From Uloborus plumipes (Eukaryota > Arthropoda > Arachnida > Araneae > Uloboridae): a stretch of 64,000 nt of DNA. Positions 32,502 through 43,619 of the stretch are shown here, in pieces (the stretch's first letter is position 1; each line of letters begins with the position of its first letter). The stretch lies in the NCBI GenBank assembly GCA_038373865.1, contig JAXGGA010002913.1, positions 48,182-112,181 on the forward strand, in the 5' to 3' direction. The position numbers were made by a program, and so were the translations under genes. Under the pieces are notes generated by a model that was not told where the DNA came from, ran no database searches, and worked only from the letters and a program-made list of their open reading frames with translations.

Positions 32502-35500
32502 AAACTCGCTGCTTAAAAATTTAAAGTTTTGTAAAGACGAAGAAAGACCTTAAGTTATTTCTTCTCGCCTGAAAAGCTCAACTCACTGATTCGTCAACAT
32601 CTCTTCTTGCTATCGTTCGCCCCCTTTCAAAAAGACCTCCTATTCCTCTTATAAGCTATCATGCTTTTAAGGATTCCCGCTTCATTTCCCCTTTTCAGGA
32701 GCTGTTTTTCCCTTTTAGGAAAGAAGACATCTTTACTCCCACTTTTAGAAAACTAAATACTATTCCCTTTTGAAAACTGTTTTAGCTACAAAACGCTCAC
32801 AATTTTCAAGAAATAAATTTCGCAGTCACCTTCTTTAAATTCTAAGAGTTACCGAATAATTTTCATTACTGTCTCCAACGATCTTTATCTTACTTATAAT
32901 TGATTATTCTATCTCCGCCTTTTATAAATTGAATGGACCTTTTTTTTTTTCGTTTTAAGACTTTTTTCATGAAAAAAAAAATAACAATACGAACAACAGA
33001 GAAGGAAAAAAAAAGAATTAGAGTTGCAATCACTGTTTTTTGGAAAGAACCTTTGGAAACCTTAAGAAATTTTAATAAATTATTGTCAAAGTAAAACAAA
33101 ACTGCTTAGCCATTGTAGGGCATCTTAATGACCTAAATATTGCTGAAAATATGCATCAAAATGAAAAAGAGACTCTAAAAAGAGATAAAAACAGCCCTGA
33201 AACGAAAAATAATACCCTTATTAAATTTTCCAAAATAGTTTCATATTGGCTTTTTCAAAAATCTGTATGCAAGTATACACAAGTTATATATAGCTTTAAT
33301 CGAAAAATAAAGTAGTTGAAATAATGATATTTAAAAAAGATTAAAATAAAATGTAAATGAATACTTGATAGCGTGAAATTGAAATTCATCCTCAGTTAGA
33401 AACTTATACTGGGATATTATACTATACATTAAATGCTATTTATATTCTTAAAATCTACGGAAGACCCATTATACACAAGCATAGTATAATAAAAAATTCC
33501 GTTCAATATCAACATTTGTTTTGAAACATATTTAACACAGCAAGATTAACTTAGTCAAAGTATTAAGCTTGGTGCTTTAAAACGAAATACATCATTCACA
33601 ATTAATCACACGAAAAAGATTTATTTCATGAAAAGAAAAAAAAAATCTCAGATAACTTACAATAAAGGAAAAAAATTGCAAAGGTATAAAAAAGGGGGAG
33701 AAAACTACCATCAGCCCCAGTCCATTATTGTAGCTTAACATGAATAAATTTTGTTTTCTCATGCTGTCTAAAAAAGCTCTCCATAGCCCATTGAACCCTC
33801 AAGGATGGAATAACTCCCCAGTTTGAGATTTGTGGTTCAAAGTCAACTGCAATCTTTAATCCTCCATCAACACATGCAGACCATCCTCAAACCTTCCTCT
33901 CACCGGATATATTAAGCTGAACTTATTGTTGCCAATATCCTCCACAGAAAGAAGAAAAAACCACACTCCCCTCTCAGGAGTGGCTCTTCCGGATTAAAAA
34001 AAAAAAAAAAGAAAAGAAAGAAGATCAAACACAACGCCATCGTTATCGCATCCAAGACAAGTAGCTGGGATTATTTCACTTGTGTGTGTGGAGTGACGAC
34101 CCTTTGACAGGATGGCTTTTTATCATTAGCTGGCACGCACGCCACTGATTACGAATTTATCGCTCGTGAGAAATGAGGCGAGGATCACTTTTTTTTGCTT
34201 TTGAATACATAAACACCTGTGTTCTTTTATCATAGTTCCTCTGCGCGTTGGTAAATAAAAGAGGTTTATCTTGTTTAAATAAGGTTTATATTGTTATTAT
34301 AAGTAAGTCTTAATTAAAGCATTGTTTCTTTATTATTAAACTAGGGCAGAAATTATGAAACTACTTCCGAGTACATCTTGAAAAGCGCCGACTGTCAACA
34401 ACAGGGTCAAGTAAATAATTATCTGAAGACTCATGATTGACGATGGCAAATAGTACTCTTTTTAATTTGATCTAATTTATCTTTTACATGTTCGTAATTT
34501 TTACAGGGAGTATCCACTACTGTCTAAAATTTTTTCGTGCGACCTCAGCCGTATCTGCGCACGCGCCAAGTCTCTTCGGACTTTCTCGAAATAGGGGGGA
34601 AAAGCAACGAGGAAGTACTAAGCGAACAAAAGCTGAAGGCATCGGGTAGTGCGCATCCAAAACCTATCTCCCCTTTTTCAGATGGAAGCGTCCGTGGCTG
34701 CCAGGCGCACAAAACGCAAACAGACAGTACGTAAAATTTTCAACATGCGAGATTAAAAATTTTAGCACGAAAGAATTGAACTCAGTTTCAAATGATAATG
34801 CCTAGGCAGTAAAATAGAGTGCTTAATTTGGATGTTAAAATGTGTGGGTTATAAGTTCAATTTTTAAAAAGATATCTTCGTAATGCTTTGCTCTGAAAAC
34901 AAAAAAGGGACATGCAGACATTAGATGTCTAAATAATGACTAAGTTCAGTTTGTGCAAGAAGTGCTGACCACCATGAGTGAACACGAGGCAAGCTATGGA
35001 TATTTGTGTTTCAAAAAAAAATATGACTAAGTTAAATAATTGTCTAGTCACGTGGAGAAATCCTGCGTCGAAAACGAAACATTCCTAAATTTAGAAAAAA
35101 AAAAGAAACAAAGGAAGAGCAGAAAAAAGTGCGGTTGTAAAGCATTCAATCACCGATTTCAAAAAGATAGTAATTTAACAGAAGTGAAGAAAAAAAAAAC
35201 ATTTGCAACAGATATTAGCTCAGTGGTTATATAGAGCTGAATGAAGCATGTCGTAAACATTAGCCTGGTTGTCTGACGCGGTAATCATGTTGATTCGACA
35301 CGATTAGTGTCAAGCCCACAAATTGCTGGAGCTTCCTGCTGTGTGCGTGTGGGCCTTACTCTTTACTTTTTTTTTTTCCCGCACTGACGGTATGATCTTT
35401 TTTTGCTCTTAAGCCTTGTACGTAAGTAAACTAGCATCGTAACAAACTGCTATTGCTCCAATCTTTTGATTTTCATAGTTTTTTAAGCAGGTCCAAAGCA

Positions 35501-36230
35501 GCAACACATTAATGATTAAATTATTTCATATGGTATCTTCAGATTTCAATTTTGTAATAAAAAGTAATAATTTGTTTTGTAAGAAAAATACAACAGTTAC
35601 CTCCACATGATGTGTAAAATGGTAAGCAATTCATACCTTAGAGGAATCTTTTTCGCATATGGTTTGTTTATGAACTTGTTTTTTTCTCAGTATTTAGTCT
35701 CTATAAGCAATCGTATAATCTTGTGAAGCAATTAAGGTAGCATAAAAATGTCAGGAGGATATTTTATTTTACTTTTTTTTTAAATGGAGACTATTATATT
35801 GTTGCGAGTTCCCTAAAAACCTTTACATTAGTCGCAGTTTTGGATCTTTCACAAAGAAGAATCATCTATTTTTCCCTTAATAATTTAAATTATAGTTTAA
35901 AAAAACTGAAAAAGAAAAACGCTTTTAAACTATATTTCATGATACTCTGTTTTCCCTCTGATTTTCAGAACTATTGAATATCCGCTCTAAGTTTACATGC
36001 ACTTATAATACATCAACATAAAATATAGTTTAGCCTTTAGCATTAATAATAATAGTATTAAATATATTACTTTTTCATTTGCAAAGAACGTGAATTTTAT
36101 CTTTTATTCAGGGTTACATACATACATACAGATAAACCCACTTGTGAAACTAATAAAAGCGTATTAAAAAGAGATATGCAAAGCAGTATTGGTTTCAAAA
36201 AAGAACAAGAAGTTCTGTCAAGAACTAAAC
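32502..36230. other. No recognised gene
   Basis: AT-rich DNA with A/T runs. Positions 33700-34200 and 34530-34730 are less AT-biased and look unique, but the frames there have no recognisable domain. Confidence 0.45.
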
Positions 36231-37019
36231 GAGCCTACTTTCCCGTACATCGACATCGGCATTCTTGCATCTGATCATTATTCTCTTGATTATCTGAGAC
36301 TGAAAATTATGTCAAACATACCTTTTAGCACTTAGAGCTGATTTCGAAAAGCAAAATATACCCCTCTCATCAGATGAAATAGACACGTAAAAAGTAATTA
36401 ACGAATAAATACAGTTTTGTCGCACCTTTTAAAGAGTGTAACTGTTACAGTTCCTCCGTAGAAAAAATCCTCCATCGTTTTCAAAAAAAAAAAAAATAAA
36501 TAAATAAAATAACAATAATAATAATAAAATAAATAAATAAATAAATAAAAGTACAAAGAGCATCAAAACACATTTTATCAAAGAATAAAAAAAAAAAGAA
36601 AAAAAAAACTCATCCGTTAATAAATTGTCTCGAATTTCACTTTTAATCTGTTGCCAGTTGTTAAATATAAATAAAGAATAAAATGTTCTCGTGAATGAAA
36701 AATTTTTGTTACAAAAAAAAATCGTCTGCAAAAAAAAAAAAAAAATAATAATAATAATAAATAAAATAAACAAATGAATAAATAAGCAAAAAATCGTCTG
36801 CACAGTCAGTCATTTTTTTTCTGAGCCTGCATTTCCGCCATGTTTGCGGAGTCGGAGTAGGAATCAGAGTCCTCACAGAAGGATTACTCAGAAAAGTACT
36901 TTACAAACATTATTTATGAAAACCATTTTCTTACAAAGTTAGTTTGAAGGAAATCTGACTTTAAGTTCAGGATCAACATTCAACTTAAATTCCCCGTAGA
37001 CGCTAATGTTAATTTTTTG

Positions 37020-37715
37020 TTCTGAACAGTTCAATATTGAACGAAAAATGATTCAAATCAAAAAGCGAAATATGGGAATGTATGGGAAAGCGTCTCCGAG
37101 ATCTTTCAAACAAAAAAAAAGTTTATTCCATTCGGACGGTTCACTCAAAAGTTATTAGGTGGGGAAAGGTTGCTTGAACGGTTCAATGTTGAACGAAAAA
37201 GTGTTCAAATTGAAAATTTAAATACGGCAATGAAGTATCCTTGCTGAGATCCTTCGAACAAAAAAAAAGTTTATTTAAATCGGACTGTTCACTCAAAAGA
37301 TATTAGGGGTGACAGCTTGATTGAGCGGTTCAATGTTGAACGAAAAATTGTTCAAATCGAAAATATAGATACGGGAATGAAGTATCTTTGAAAAGATCTT
37401 TCGAACAAAAAAAAGTTTGTTCAAATCGAAAATATAGATACGGGGATGAAGTATCTTTGAAAAGATCTTTCGAACAAAAAAAAGTTTGTTCAAATCGGAT
37501 TGTTCACTCAAAAGTTAGCATCGCGGGACAGGTTGTTTGAACGGTTCAAAGTTGAACCAAAAATTGTTCAAATCGAAAAATCAAATATGGGAATGAGCTG
37601 TACTCGCCGAGATCTTTCCAACAAAAAAAAGTTTGTCCAAATCGGAATGTTCATTCAAAAGTTATTAGGGGGAGACAGACAGACCGACCGACAGACCGAC
37701 CGACCGACCGACACA
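37020..37715. repeat. ~147-bp tandem array, left copy
   Basis: Units are marked by AACAAAAAAAAGTTTGTTCA plus AATCGG and GGTTCAATGTTGAACGAAAA, repeating near 37111, 37260, 37406, 37477 and 37623. The 71-nt step between 37406 and 37477 is a partial-unit duplication. The array ends in GACAGACAGACCGACCGACA. Confidence 0.75.
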
Positions 37716-37876
37716 CACACAAATTCCCCATCTCAATACCCTACTTTCAAATTTTTAATTTTTCGATGTTCATTTTACCTTTTTAACTTGGCGATGTTTT
37801 TTGGACTTGGCGATATTTTTTTAACTTAGCGATATTTTTTAGATGCATTAAGCTACTTTTAATACTTTTTTCGTCG

Positions 37877-38108
37877 GGCCATCGAAGGTAATGAATGGGC
37901 CACTAAATGAATTCAATGAAAACATGTGGATTTTATCTTTTATTTGCTGAATATGACAAAATAAATGTGACACTTGACATGATGATACAAAATCATACTG
38001 ATTTAAAATTATATAAACATCAAAACTGATGCAATTAAACTAAAACTGATGCATACCAATTGTAGCAAAAAATGACTAAATAATGAGATTGTAAGAAATA
38101 AATAACAT

Positions 38109-38191
<83 letters not shown>

Positions 38192-39010
38192 CAAATAACA
38201 GATAATACACACTATGATTTAACAAAATTTATATATTTCAAAAATAATATTAAAAATAATTTTTAAAAACTTCATCTTCATTTTCAAACTTGTCAAAATT
38301 CAAAAATTTGTTTTAAAATTTACTAGACATCGGGAATAAGAAATATCTCACTTAAGTTACCAAGAAAGAAAATGAAATTGTACTGTAAGGAATATAATAT
38401 GAAGGAGAGAGGGGGGCTTTTTCAAGCCACGCACTGCGGCCAGAGGTCTATTGTACTATAGGAATATAATATAGATCTGCAAATTATATTTATAAGTTAC
38501 TACAAACCTATTTTGACGACAGTAATCTTAATCTATCTATGACAGTCAGTTGTGTTTCATATTAATGCGAAAATCCAAAGAAAAGGAAGAAAAACATTAT
38601 TTAGGTGGCCCATTCATTACCATGACATAGTGGCCCATTCAGCCCCACCTATACTTTTGGAATACATTTAGGTTTTTTGAGTACATTGAATTTAAATAAC
38701 ATCAAAATACATCTTAAAATTAATTTATAGATATGGAAAGACGAACTTATACATATGTATGCAGTGAAATACTTGGTACATTTTAGCTAGGAAATGTTTT
38801 ACTAAAAAGGGAAAAACTTACTTTTCAGTCAGATTCTTGACCATGCCACTCTAGTTTGGAAATGGCTCAGCGCAAACGAATGAAAATTGGATGAGTTTAG
38901 TAGAACAAATAGCTACATCTATTGATGGCATCAAAAAAAAATTCATGCGAATACTTTTTCATATTTTGTTAGTGGCCCATTCATCGCCATGGCCCATTCA
39001 TTACCACTCT
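37877..39010. mobile_element. Insertion with ATGAATGGGCCAC termini
   Basis: This segment interrupts the duplicated block exactly after ACTTTTTTCGTC. GGTAATGAATGGGCCACTAA at the left is inverted at the right (GTGGCCCATTCATCG and CCCATTCATTACCAC), and a further copy lies at about 38610-38625. There is no coding frame. It carries a long (TA)n tract. Confidence 0.55.
38112..38191. repeat. (TA)n microsatellite, ~80 bp
   Basis: About 40 uninterrupted TA dinucleotides inside the 37877-39010 insertion. Confidence 0.95.
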
Positions 39011-39109
39011 CCCCTACTTAACATACATTTTTTATCAAAACTGTTTTCTTACAAAGTTAGTTTGAAGGAAATCCGCCTTTAAGTTCAGAATCAACATTCA
39101 ATTTAAATT

Positions 39110-39748
39110 TCTCAGTAGGCGCTCATGTTAAAATTTTTTCTGAACGGTTCATCATTGAACGAAAAATGGTTCAAATTGAAAAGTGAAATATAGGAATGAG
39201 CCTCTCCGAGATCTTTCGAACAAAAAAAAGTTTATTCAATTCGGACGGTTCACTTAAAAGTTATTAGGTGGGGAAAGGTTGTTTGAACGGTTCAATGTTG
39301 AACGAAAAAAATGTTCAAATTGAAAATTTAAATATGGTAATGAAGTATCCTTGCCGATATCTTTCGAACAAAAAAAAGTTTGTTTAAATCGGATTGTTCA
39401 CTCAAAAGTTATTAGGGGTGAGAGCTTGTTTGAACGGTTCAATGTTGAACGAAAAATTGTTCAAATCAAAAATGTAGGTACGGGAATGAAGTGTCCTTGA
39501 AAAGATCTTTCGAACAAAAAAAAGTTTGTTCAAATCGGACTGTTCATTCAAAAGTTAGTATCGCGGGACCGGTTATTTGAACGGCTCAATGTTGAACCAA
39601 AAATTGTTCAAATCAAAAAATCAAATATGGGAATGATCTGTACTCGCTGAGATCTTTCCAACAAAAAAAAGTTTGTCCAAATCGGAATGTTCATTCAAAA
39701 GTTATTAGGGGGGGACAGACAGACCGACCGACCGACAGACCGACACAC
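39110..39748. repeat. ~147-bp tandem array, right copy
   Basis: The same units as at 37020-37715, with the A-run/GTTTGTTCAAATCGG block near 39220, 39368, 39517 and 39663 (146-149 nt apart). It also ends in GACAGACAGACCGACCGACC. Confidence 0.8.
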
Positions 39749-39962
39749 AAATTCCCCATCTCAATACCCTACTTTCAAATTTTTAATTTTTCGATATTCA
39801 TTTTACCTCTTTATTTTTTTAACTTGGCGATATTTTTTGGACTTGGCGATATTTTTTTTAACTTGGCGATTTTTTTTTGGACTTGGCGATATTTTTTAGA
39901 TGCATTAAGCTACTTTTAATACTTTTTTCGTCTTTCTTTTATTTTTAACGGGAAAGTAGGCT

Positions 39963-40872
39963 AAAAAGCAACAAATGTGATCAGAGGGTGGGGATAAGAA
40001 AGCAAGAACACTGATCTGTGTCACCCATTGACTGCTCCAGAGATTAAACCATAATCATTTTAAAAAAGTTGAACCAACGCCCTGCCCTTGCCGGGTTTCC
40101 TTGGTGGGTCCCTCAAGGCCAGCAAGACGTGGAAAAAAAACCACCGGGATGGGATGACTCCTTCCAATTGAGGAGCGCCTTCTTACTCATCCCTACCACA
40201 CACCCACAGACAGGCAGACGCCCAGACACAGCGACGCCCGACCACGAAGATGGATCGATTTTCGATGGGTAGACTTGGAAAAGTTTGAACGAGGCCAGGA
40301 AGTACTCCTCAAGTGTTGATGCTTCTTTATGGGAGCCATAATAACACTAATATTTCCCATCAGTCCGATTAAATTCTTTGTGGGGGACGTTTCGGTGTTT
40401 TAATCGCCTCCGCGTGCTGGGGATCTTTTCAATGACGCTTTGATTGGGAATGATGAGCTGCATGCCATTTTAAAAGGTTTGGGAAAATTTTACGGTGCAA
40501 TAAATGAACTGCACGTTTCAAAAACACCTTTTTTCAGTATTGTACGATCAACTTTCATTTTTTCCCTTGACAATTTCAGTGTTGCTATCGTTCACTTTTT
40601 AAGCATTGTGATCACTTATTAGAGCCATATAAAAAGCATTGAAAGGAAAAGATCATAAGCAAGAGACACAAACTAAATTCAATGACACAACAGCCCATGA
40701 GAGTTAAGACCAACTGAGCCTATGTGAGCTTACGAGACCGAGGACTCTGGGATGCAAGGCGTAGACGCGGTTAAATGGCTAACTAAACGTGAAACTCCCA
40801 GGCTTTAGTTCCCATGCACGCATGGCACTCATTTTATCGTCTTACTAAAGGGATAAAAGGCAAGTCGACCGT
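39963..40872. other. Unassigned, GC-richer unique patch
   Basis: Positions 40065-40270 are less AT-biased and unique-looking, with a 67-codon frame that has no recognisable domain. Nothing else is identified. Confidence 0.4.
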
Positions 40873-40942
40873 GCCCATCCTATAAATCAAACCCGGGTCT
40901 GAGGCTTGGAAATGTGAAGCGCTATTGCTGAAGCCACTGGGC
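40873..40942 (-). repeat. tRNA-like sequence (SINE head or tRNA pseudogene)
   Basis: On the minus strand it runs from GCCCAGTGGCTTCAGCAATA to GGATGGGC. GCCCA pairs with TGGGC as an acceptor stem, TGGCTTCAGCAAT fits an A box, and GGGTTTGATTTA fits a decayed B box. The anticodon and T stems are imperfect, so it is not a working tRNA. Confidence 0.45.
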
Positions 40943-42440
40943 TTAAGTTAAATTTAAGTAACCTTAAAGTAAAAAGACGTAACCCAAAAAATGAATTTAA
41001 GGATAAAAAATGTTTTTACCCTAACTAAAAGTATAAATGAGTTTCTAAGGGTAAGGATATCATATATACCGGTTATTTGTTGTAGAAGAACACAATGAAA
41101 ATTTAAATAATTACGTTACGTCGTGGAATGGGCCAAACCACGATAAATTTTGAAATGTCCCCTCCGAAGCGATTTTTTTTTTCATTTCAGTTTGGCCCAT
41201 ATATATAAAAGTATATGGGTCAACCATGGTCAAATTTTTTGTTGCGGAGGGAACATACTGAAAGTTTTGCCGAGAATTAGCTCTAATCTTCTTACGAAAC
41301 AACCGATATTTTTTTTTTTTTTTTTATCAGCTACGAATTTCAAAAAATACTTCTGGGGATAGAAAATCATAACCTCGCACCTTAAATTCAAAAAACAATA
41401 ATTAAGTCGACATTAAATCATAGGCTTCCATAAGGATGTTTTTAAAAATGATATTAAAACAGATACAGCTTCCTTATTTATTTATTTGGACAAACTTATG
41501 AGTTTTATCATGCACTTGTACCACTGAATTGATTTAGATTTTAAAGCAAAAATTCATTTGATGCAATGATTCTGAGCTTCAAACCTTCCATTACACTATA
41601 AAAACGTTTCTCATTTTCTGATTTTAATTTAGTATTTAATTTACGTAAATCTGACAGAAATATTTGTTTTGAAGTTTACAGTTCAGTTTCAAATGCTTTT
41701 CAAGAATACGTAACTTGAAATAAACGTTATACGCTTACCTGTCACCACTCAATCAAAATGTTTTCTTACCTGAAAAAATAAAAAAATAAAATAAATATTG
41801 CAATGTAATAAGTAGTAAATGCAGAATAAAGTTTTCTAACTAAGCGCAACGATGTGTGCTTTTTGATACACAATGAAAAATATAGTAAACAAAATGAAAA
41901 CTGATAAGAACGTTTGTAAAACCAAGAAGATCAATTGACCAAAATTTTAGTGGAAGGAAATAACACATATGTAAGAAAACTCATCTGTATAACTTTATCT
42001 ATATCAATTGGAAAAAAAACTTTATTTAAAAAAGCTTCCCCAGTAACGTCGAAACACACGCCTGCAGTTTTGTACAATAAAACGTTGTTAATTTTATATT
42101 TACTTTTTTCTTCACAAATGTACTCATTTCCTATTTATTTGCAAATTTCTATGCATTTTCAGGAATTTCAGAAAGGATCTACGTTTTCGGAAAGGAAAAA
42201 ACGACGATATGACAGAAACTCTAGATAAATCATACATCAGAACAAACACAAACTTTTACTCGCTAAAGATTACGCACACAACAAATGAATGAACACTTAA
42301 AGTGGAATCTCTGAGTGACAAGTTAAAGTACGAAAAGCAGTGAGTGACATAGCATTGTCAACCACGAACGAAAAACGCATTGTTTATTCTTGGTTTGCAT
42401 TCGTAAAGTCAGTGGCGTGGCGATATCCCCAGCAGCCCCG
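40943..42440. other. No recognised gene
   Basis: AT-rich sequence. A 97-codon frame at 41935-42228 has no recognisable domain. Nothing else is seen. Confidence 0.5.
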
Positions 42441-42868
42441 GAACGTTCAAATTTGATGCAAAAATGGTGTTATTGGTCAAATAACGGTGCTAAGTGTCCC
42501 TTGAACGTTATATTCGACGTGCAAAAACAGTAATATTATCACGGTGTCATTTCAGTGCTAAAAGAACGTGATATTTGACGTGCAAAAACAGTAATATTAT
42601 CACGGTGTCATTTCAGTGCTTAAGGAACGTGATATTTGACGTGCAAAAACAGTAATATTATCACGGTGTCATTTCAGTGCTTAAGGAACGTGATATTTGA
42701 CGTGTAAAAACAGTAATATTATCACGGTGTCATTTCAGTGCTTAAGGAACGTGATATTTGACGAGCAAAAACAGTAATATTATCACGGTGTCATTTCAGT
42801 GCTTAAGGAACGTGATATTTGACGAGTAAAAACAGTAATATGATCACGATGTCATTTCAGTGCTTAAG
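42441..42868 (+). repeat. 61-bp tandem array (six units plus one diverged)
   Basis: GAACGTGATATTTGACG starts a unit at 42503, 42564, 42625, 42686, 42747 and 42808, exactly 61 nt apart. Each unit continues with CAGTAATATTATCACGGTGT and CATTTCAGTGCTTAAG. A more diverged unit of about 62 nt precedes them at 42441. The units are over 90% identical, so the expansion is recent. Confidence 0.92.
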
Positions 42869-43129
42869 GAGGTGCTTAATTTCTCAGGTGCTTAATTTTT
42901 CGTGAATTGCTGCTTTTTAGAAAGGGGGGAGGAATCATATCTGCAGAAACTTTAAGTTTTATCCTAAACAACTCTTTCTCCCAAGATTCTAATCAGATTT
43001 TCATGCATTTCAGTAAAAAAACATTATATTCATACTAATAAAATGATATGATTTACGCCCTTAGTCTTTCATAGATGGCGCCTCCTGCAAAAAAATTTCC
43101 TTTTAAAGTATTTTTCTCCCTCGATAAGA

Positions 43130-43270
43130 TCAAGTAGCGTCTAGTGGTTAGCGTGTCCTGCTGGAGTCGCAAGGGACCCGCGATCGAATCCCGCGGAATG
43201 AATATATTAAATTTAAAGTAATTAAACAATCAATAATTAAATAAATTAATCAAGTAATTAAATAGTTAAA
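43130..43270 (+). mobile_element. tRNA-derived SINE-like sequence
   Basis: TAGCGTCTAGTGG (43135-43147) matches the RNA polymerase III A box, and CGATCGAATCC (43181-43191) the B box, 34 nt apart, with CCGCG/CGCGG pairing around the T loop. An AT-rich tail of about 70 nt follows. The acceptor stem does not pair well, so this is a SINE head or a tRNA relic. Confidence 0.55.
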
Positions 43271-43529
43271 ACCAAGATGGCGACGATCATGGATCAAAAA
43301 TGGTGGATCAAAAATGACGTCACGGTTAAAACACGTCACGGCCCCGGATAGTGGGGTATACGTAGTATACTTTTTTAGCTAGGGAGCACTGAAAACAAAC
43401 GTATTCCCAGAACCTAAAAAAACCTATCATTCCACGTTCAAAACTGGGACAAAAAAAGGTGGTCAACACCAGATTTCGACGTGTCATATTACCATCGATC
43501 GATGAGACACATAGACGTTGACAACACGT

Positions 43530-43605
43530 GCTGCGAGAACGTGTTTTGAACGTGCCGGCTGGTTCGTTCTGTACGTGTTGCAGAACGTGTTTTGAACGCC
43601 TTTGT
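43530..43605 (+). repeat. 47-bp direct duplication
   Basis: AGAACGTGTTTTGAACG appears twice with a step of about 47 nt, preceded by ACACGTGCTGCG and ACGTGTTGC versions of the same block. GAACGT also begins each unit of the 61-bp array about 0.7 kb upstream. Confidence 0.5.
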
Positions 43606-43619
43606 GCTGCTTGGGATAT

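Larger units (their letters stand above)
36231..39962. repeat. Composite duplicated repeat bounded by GCCTACTTTCCCGT
   Basis: The left edge GAGCCTACTTTCCCGT (36231-36246) is inverted at the right edge as ACGGGAAAGTAGGCT (39948-39962). Inside are two direct copies of a roughly 0.95 kb block (about 36910-37876 and 39015-39932), each holding a tandem array, a GACAGACAGACCGACC run and the tail TTAGATGCATTAAGCTAC. A separate insertion (37877-39010) lies between them. An AAAT/AAT microsatellite lies at about 36493-36550. Confidence 0.65.

Noticed and set aside
36429..36803. 124-codon minus-strand frame rich in Phe, Ile and Leu
   Set aside because: It is the translation of A-rich and AAT/AAAT microsatellite DNA; the hydrophobic runs are compositional, not membrane segments.
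42441..42868. Regularly spaced repeats resembling a CRISPR array
   Set aside because: The whole 61-nt unit repeats without unique spacers and the DNA is eukaryotic, so it is an ordinary tandem satellite.
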